Made by a program: the position numbers and the translations under genes | Notes under the pieces: generated by a model | Database searches by the model: none | The model's input: the letters and a program-made list of their open reading frames with translations, nothing else | What the model was told of the DNA's origin: nothing | In this document: positions 62,238-64,000 of the stretch, in pieces | Position numbering within the stretch: the stretch's first letter is position 1 | How the letters are laid out: each line of letters begins with the position of its first letter | Source of the DNA: Haladaptatus halobius | Lineage (GTDB): Archaea; Halobacteriota; Halobacteria; Halobacteriales; Haladaptataceae | DNA length: 64,000 nucleotides | Assembly (NCBI RefSeq): GCF_020618475.1 | Contig: NZ_CP085338.1 | Span: 248,001 to 312,000 of the forward strand | Reading direction: 5' to 3'

Positions 62238-62447
62238 ATGCGAAAAAAGACTGCGACAGAGAAAGACGGAAATTCGGATTTCAAACCATTTGATACGGGT
62301 AATCTTGTGAGTCTGGTCGCTCACAGACGGACACACCACCTCAGTGACGAAGCCACCGAACTCCTCGAATCCATTGCCGAGTCGATGGAAGAAGAGTTTG
62401 AAGCGATTTGTGACGAGGTAGAACGGTTGGATACCCACGCCGAATAA
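62238..62447 (+). CDS. Small acidic helical protein
   Basis: A 69-residue protein. After a basic start (MRKKTATEKDG) it is dominated by acidic helices (HLSDEATELLESIAESMEEEFEAICDE in outline). Composition is typical of haloarchaeal proteins, so it is probably real. No family known. A strong hairpin follows at 62478-62519. Confidence 0.6.
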   Translation: MRKKTATEKDGNSDFKPFDTGNLVSLVAHRRTHHLSDEATELLESIAESMEEEFEAICDEVERLDTHAE

Positions 62448-63097
62448 CTTCGAGAGATTTAACGTGATTCTCTCGTCAGAAGGGAGATGCGTGATCTCCC
62501 GAACATACGTCTCCCTTCTACGTGCAGCGATACGAGTAACGCACTTTTCTTATTAAACGTAGCTCTGATATCTGCATTCCGTCGGTGTCTTGCACAAGTG
62601 CTGACGACCACGCGACAGTACCGTCTCTCGCTGTTAGTATATTATTCCAACTCACTTTCCCATCGACGTAAATGGGACAACTAGATCTGTGCGATGTACA
62701 GTTCTCTATTGAGATCTCCTAGGAAAATTCAAGTTGGAACAGTCGAGTGAATCCCTTGGGGCAACGTCAGAAACAGCATGGTCATCTCTACGGCGTTCCC
62801 CGACTTCACCTTCCCCGTTTCCTCTCTTCCATCGATGAACATTCCACCACTGATGAGCGATGCGCACGCCGATTCGTGACAGATGTGAGGATGAGGAAAA
62901 ACTATGACCAGATAGACTATTCATCTAATATAGAGTTCGTTTCTTGGCAGCGTATTTTCTCACCACTGTTTGTTAACTTTAGAGAAGGGCTCCCCTACAC
63001 ACTCGTGTTAAGAATAATGATAAGAATCAAGCGGTGTAAAACAAAGGAGTAGGAGCCCGCTCTCAAGAGCACGGTCATGAGATACCACTCGCCAGCT
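62448..63097. other. Intergenic region
   Basis: About 650 bases containing the hairpin at 62478. A forward frame from GTG 62747 to 63052 (101 codons) has mixed character and no family; I do not call it. Nothing else seen. Confidence 0.4.
62478..62519 (+). terminator. Hairpin after the small-gene operon
   Basis: agaagggaga at 62478 and tctcccttct ending at 62519 form a perfect 10-base stem with further partial pairing inside. It lies 30 bases after the stop of 62238-62447. No U-run follows, so termination is inferred only from position. Confidence 0.4.
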
Positions 63098-64000
63098 ATG
63101 GTTACCCGGCGGCGATTTCTCTCGACAACAGCCACATCGGCAGTGACGCTCGGGAGCGTTGCATCAGTCGATGCAGTTCAGTCGGACGGTAAGCAGCAGT
63201 TCACGATCGAACAGAGCGGGAAGTGCATCCCAATTAAACCCCTTTCGACAGGAGTCCCAATCAAGAAGTTCTACGACTACCGCACACCAAATACGAAACC
63301 GCCATCATACAAGTATGCGTCATTCGGCACGCGAAAACTCCAACAGCCGAATACGAGTATTCTCTTCTTGTATGACGGCCCGAAGGGATTGAGCCTCGTC
63401 ATGGTGCACGACAAGGTGAACAGCAACACCAACGGTGGGGCAGTCACATTCCGTATTACGGGCCTCCCGGCGGATGGAGCATGGGTCATGAAAGATGACA
63501 GTTATAATCGATCGACGAATCTTGACACATTCGATCACTCGGTGTACCGTACCCAAGATGGCACGAAAGTGGCGAGCAGCGTCATGAGCTGGACGTGGTC
63601 ACGGAATCGATCCGATGGCGGTGTCTACCGCGGTCTTGGAGATGACTTCAAGGTCACCATCCATCCAGCATTCAACGAAAAGGCAGGACTCTCAAACACA
63701 GGCGGCAAACCGTACACCGGAACGATCAGCAATTGGGTCGTACTTTCAGGTGATCTCAATAACCCAGTTCAGACGCAATTGGACATGAACAAGTCGGTCA
63801 CAATCCGATCTGACGGGTGTCAGAACGTAACGACGACACAAACAACCACGACATCAACCCACAAGTCGGAGGTGACGACGACACAGACTGAGACAACACA
63901 ACCTAATCAGTCAACCACGGCCCAAGGTGAGTCGGCACTATCCACCTCAAGTACGTCACAATCTACTGATGGTCGGGAGCAGGGACAGTCGGTTATTGAG
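63098..64000 (+). CDS. Tat-exported secreted protein with Thr-rich tail (partial)
   Basis: The frame is open from ATG 63098 (or 63077) to the end of the window, 301 codons with no stop. The N-terminus is a Tat signal (MVTRRRFLSTTATSAVTLGSV). The mature part starts after DAVQSDG and is beta-rich, with segments such as VPIKKFYDYRTPN, SILFLYDGPKGLSLVMVHD and GAVTFRITGLP. From about residue 250 it becomes a Thr/Ser/Gln-rich linker, as in haloarchaeal cell-surface proteins. The C-terminus, perhaps with a membrane anchor, lies outside the window. No family recognised. Confidence 0.75.
   Translation, partial: MVTRRRFLSTTATSAVTLGSVASVDAVQSDGKQQFTIEQSGKCIPIKPLSTGVPIKKFYDYRTPNTKPPSYKYASFGTRKLQQPNTSILFLYDGPKGLSLVMVHDKVNSNTNGGAVTFRITGLPADGAWVMKDDSYNRSTNLDTFDHSVYRTQDGTKVASSVMSWTWSRNRSDGGVYRGLGDDFKVTIHPAFNEKAGLSNTGGKPYTGTISNWVVLSGDLNNPVQTQLDMNKSVTIRSDGCQNVTTTQTTTTSTHKSEVTTTQTETTQPNQSTTAQGESALSTSSTSQSTDGREQGQSVIE

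Noticed and set aside
62747..63052. 101-codon plus-strand open frame from GTG
   Set aside because: Mixed composition, no motif, no ribosome binding site; could be real but not supportable.
1..64000. CRISPR array
   Set aside because: I looked for regularly spaced direct repeats of 25-37 bases and saw none; repeated sequences are transposon ends and dispersed hairpins with irregular spacing.

Overview
The window reads as DNA from a halophilic archaeon (class Halobacteria). The proteins are acidic, with many Asp/Glu and few Lys. Secreted proteins carry twin-arginine signals and Thr-rich linkers. There is an Orc1/Cdc6 initiator, many genes have an AT-rich TATA-like box about 27 bases before the start codon (leaderless transcripts), and IS200/IS605-type TnpB elements of the haloarchaeal kind are scattered throughout. 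I cannot name a genus. I saw no rRNA, convincing tRNA or CRISPR array.

From 1.6 to 39.7 kb lies a large carbohydrate-catabolism region. Its hallmark is nine full-length Gfo/Idh/MocA-type NAD(P)-dependent oxidoreductases (1634, 2644, 7617, 8618, 20848, 23634, 25063, 28773, 29818) and at least two gene relics of that family. With them sit a sugar ABC importer (permeases and binding protein at 13.4-16.6 kb, ATPase at 10.5 kb), a TIM-barrel sugar isomerase/epimerase and the remains of another, a PIG-L/LmbE deacetylase, an F420/flavin luciferase-like oxidoreductase, two enolase-superfamily proteins, a dihydrodipicolinate-synthase-type aldolase and a relic of a second, an alpha/beta-hydrolase, a GH109-like protein, a cupin, a RidA deaminase, a creatininase-like amidohydrolase, a TIM-barrel protein and a formylglycine-type sulfatase. 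My inference is uptake and dismantling of a decorated (sulfated, acetylated or amidated) glycan or glycoside, with redox steps by the Gfo/Idh enzymes and dehydration plus aldol cleavage by the enolase-type and DapA-type enzymes. An Orc1/Cdc6 gene with an ORB-like GC-rich motif and an AT-rich stretch at 5.0-5.2 kb may mark a replication origin.

From 40 to 58 kb the content changes to envelope genes: an MscS channel, a LEA/WHy-like membrane-anchored protein, several small and mid-size membrane proteins of unknown role, a carbamoyltransferase, and a DUF4350-type pair. A module of a Tat-exported M14-like amidohydrolase convergent with a secreted thioredoxin-fold protein occurs twice (46.4-48.1 and 52.4-55.8 kb); in the second copy a TnpB element sits between the two genes.

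From 58 to 63 kb is an accessory stretch of very small genes (HTH, zinc-ribbon, two-helix membrane protein), short structured repeats and inverted repeats. The window ends inside a Tat-exported, Thr-rich secreted protein. TnpB-derived elements (two intact, two truncated, about four coding-less miniatures, and solo end hairpins) punctuate the whole window, and decayed genes cluster near them.
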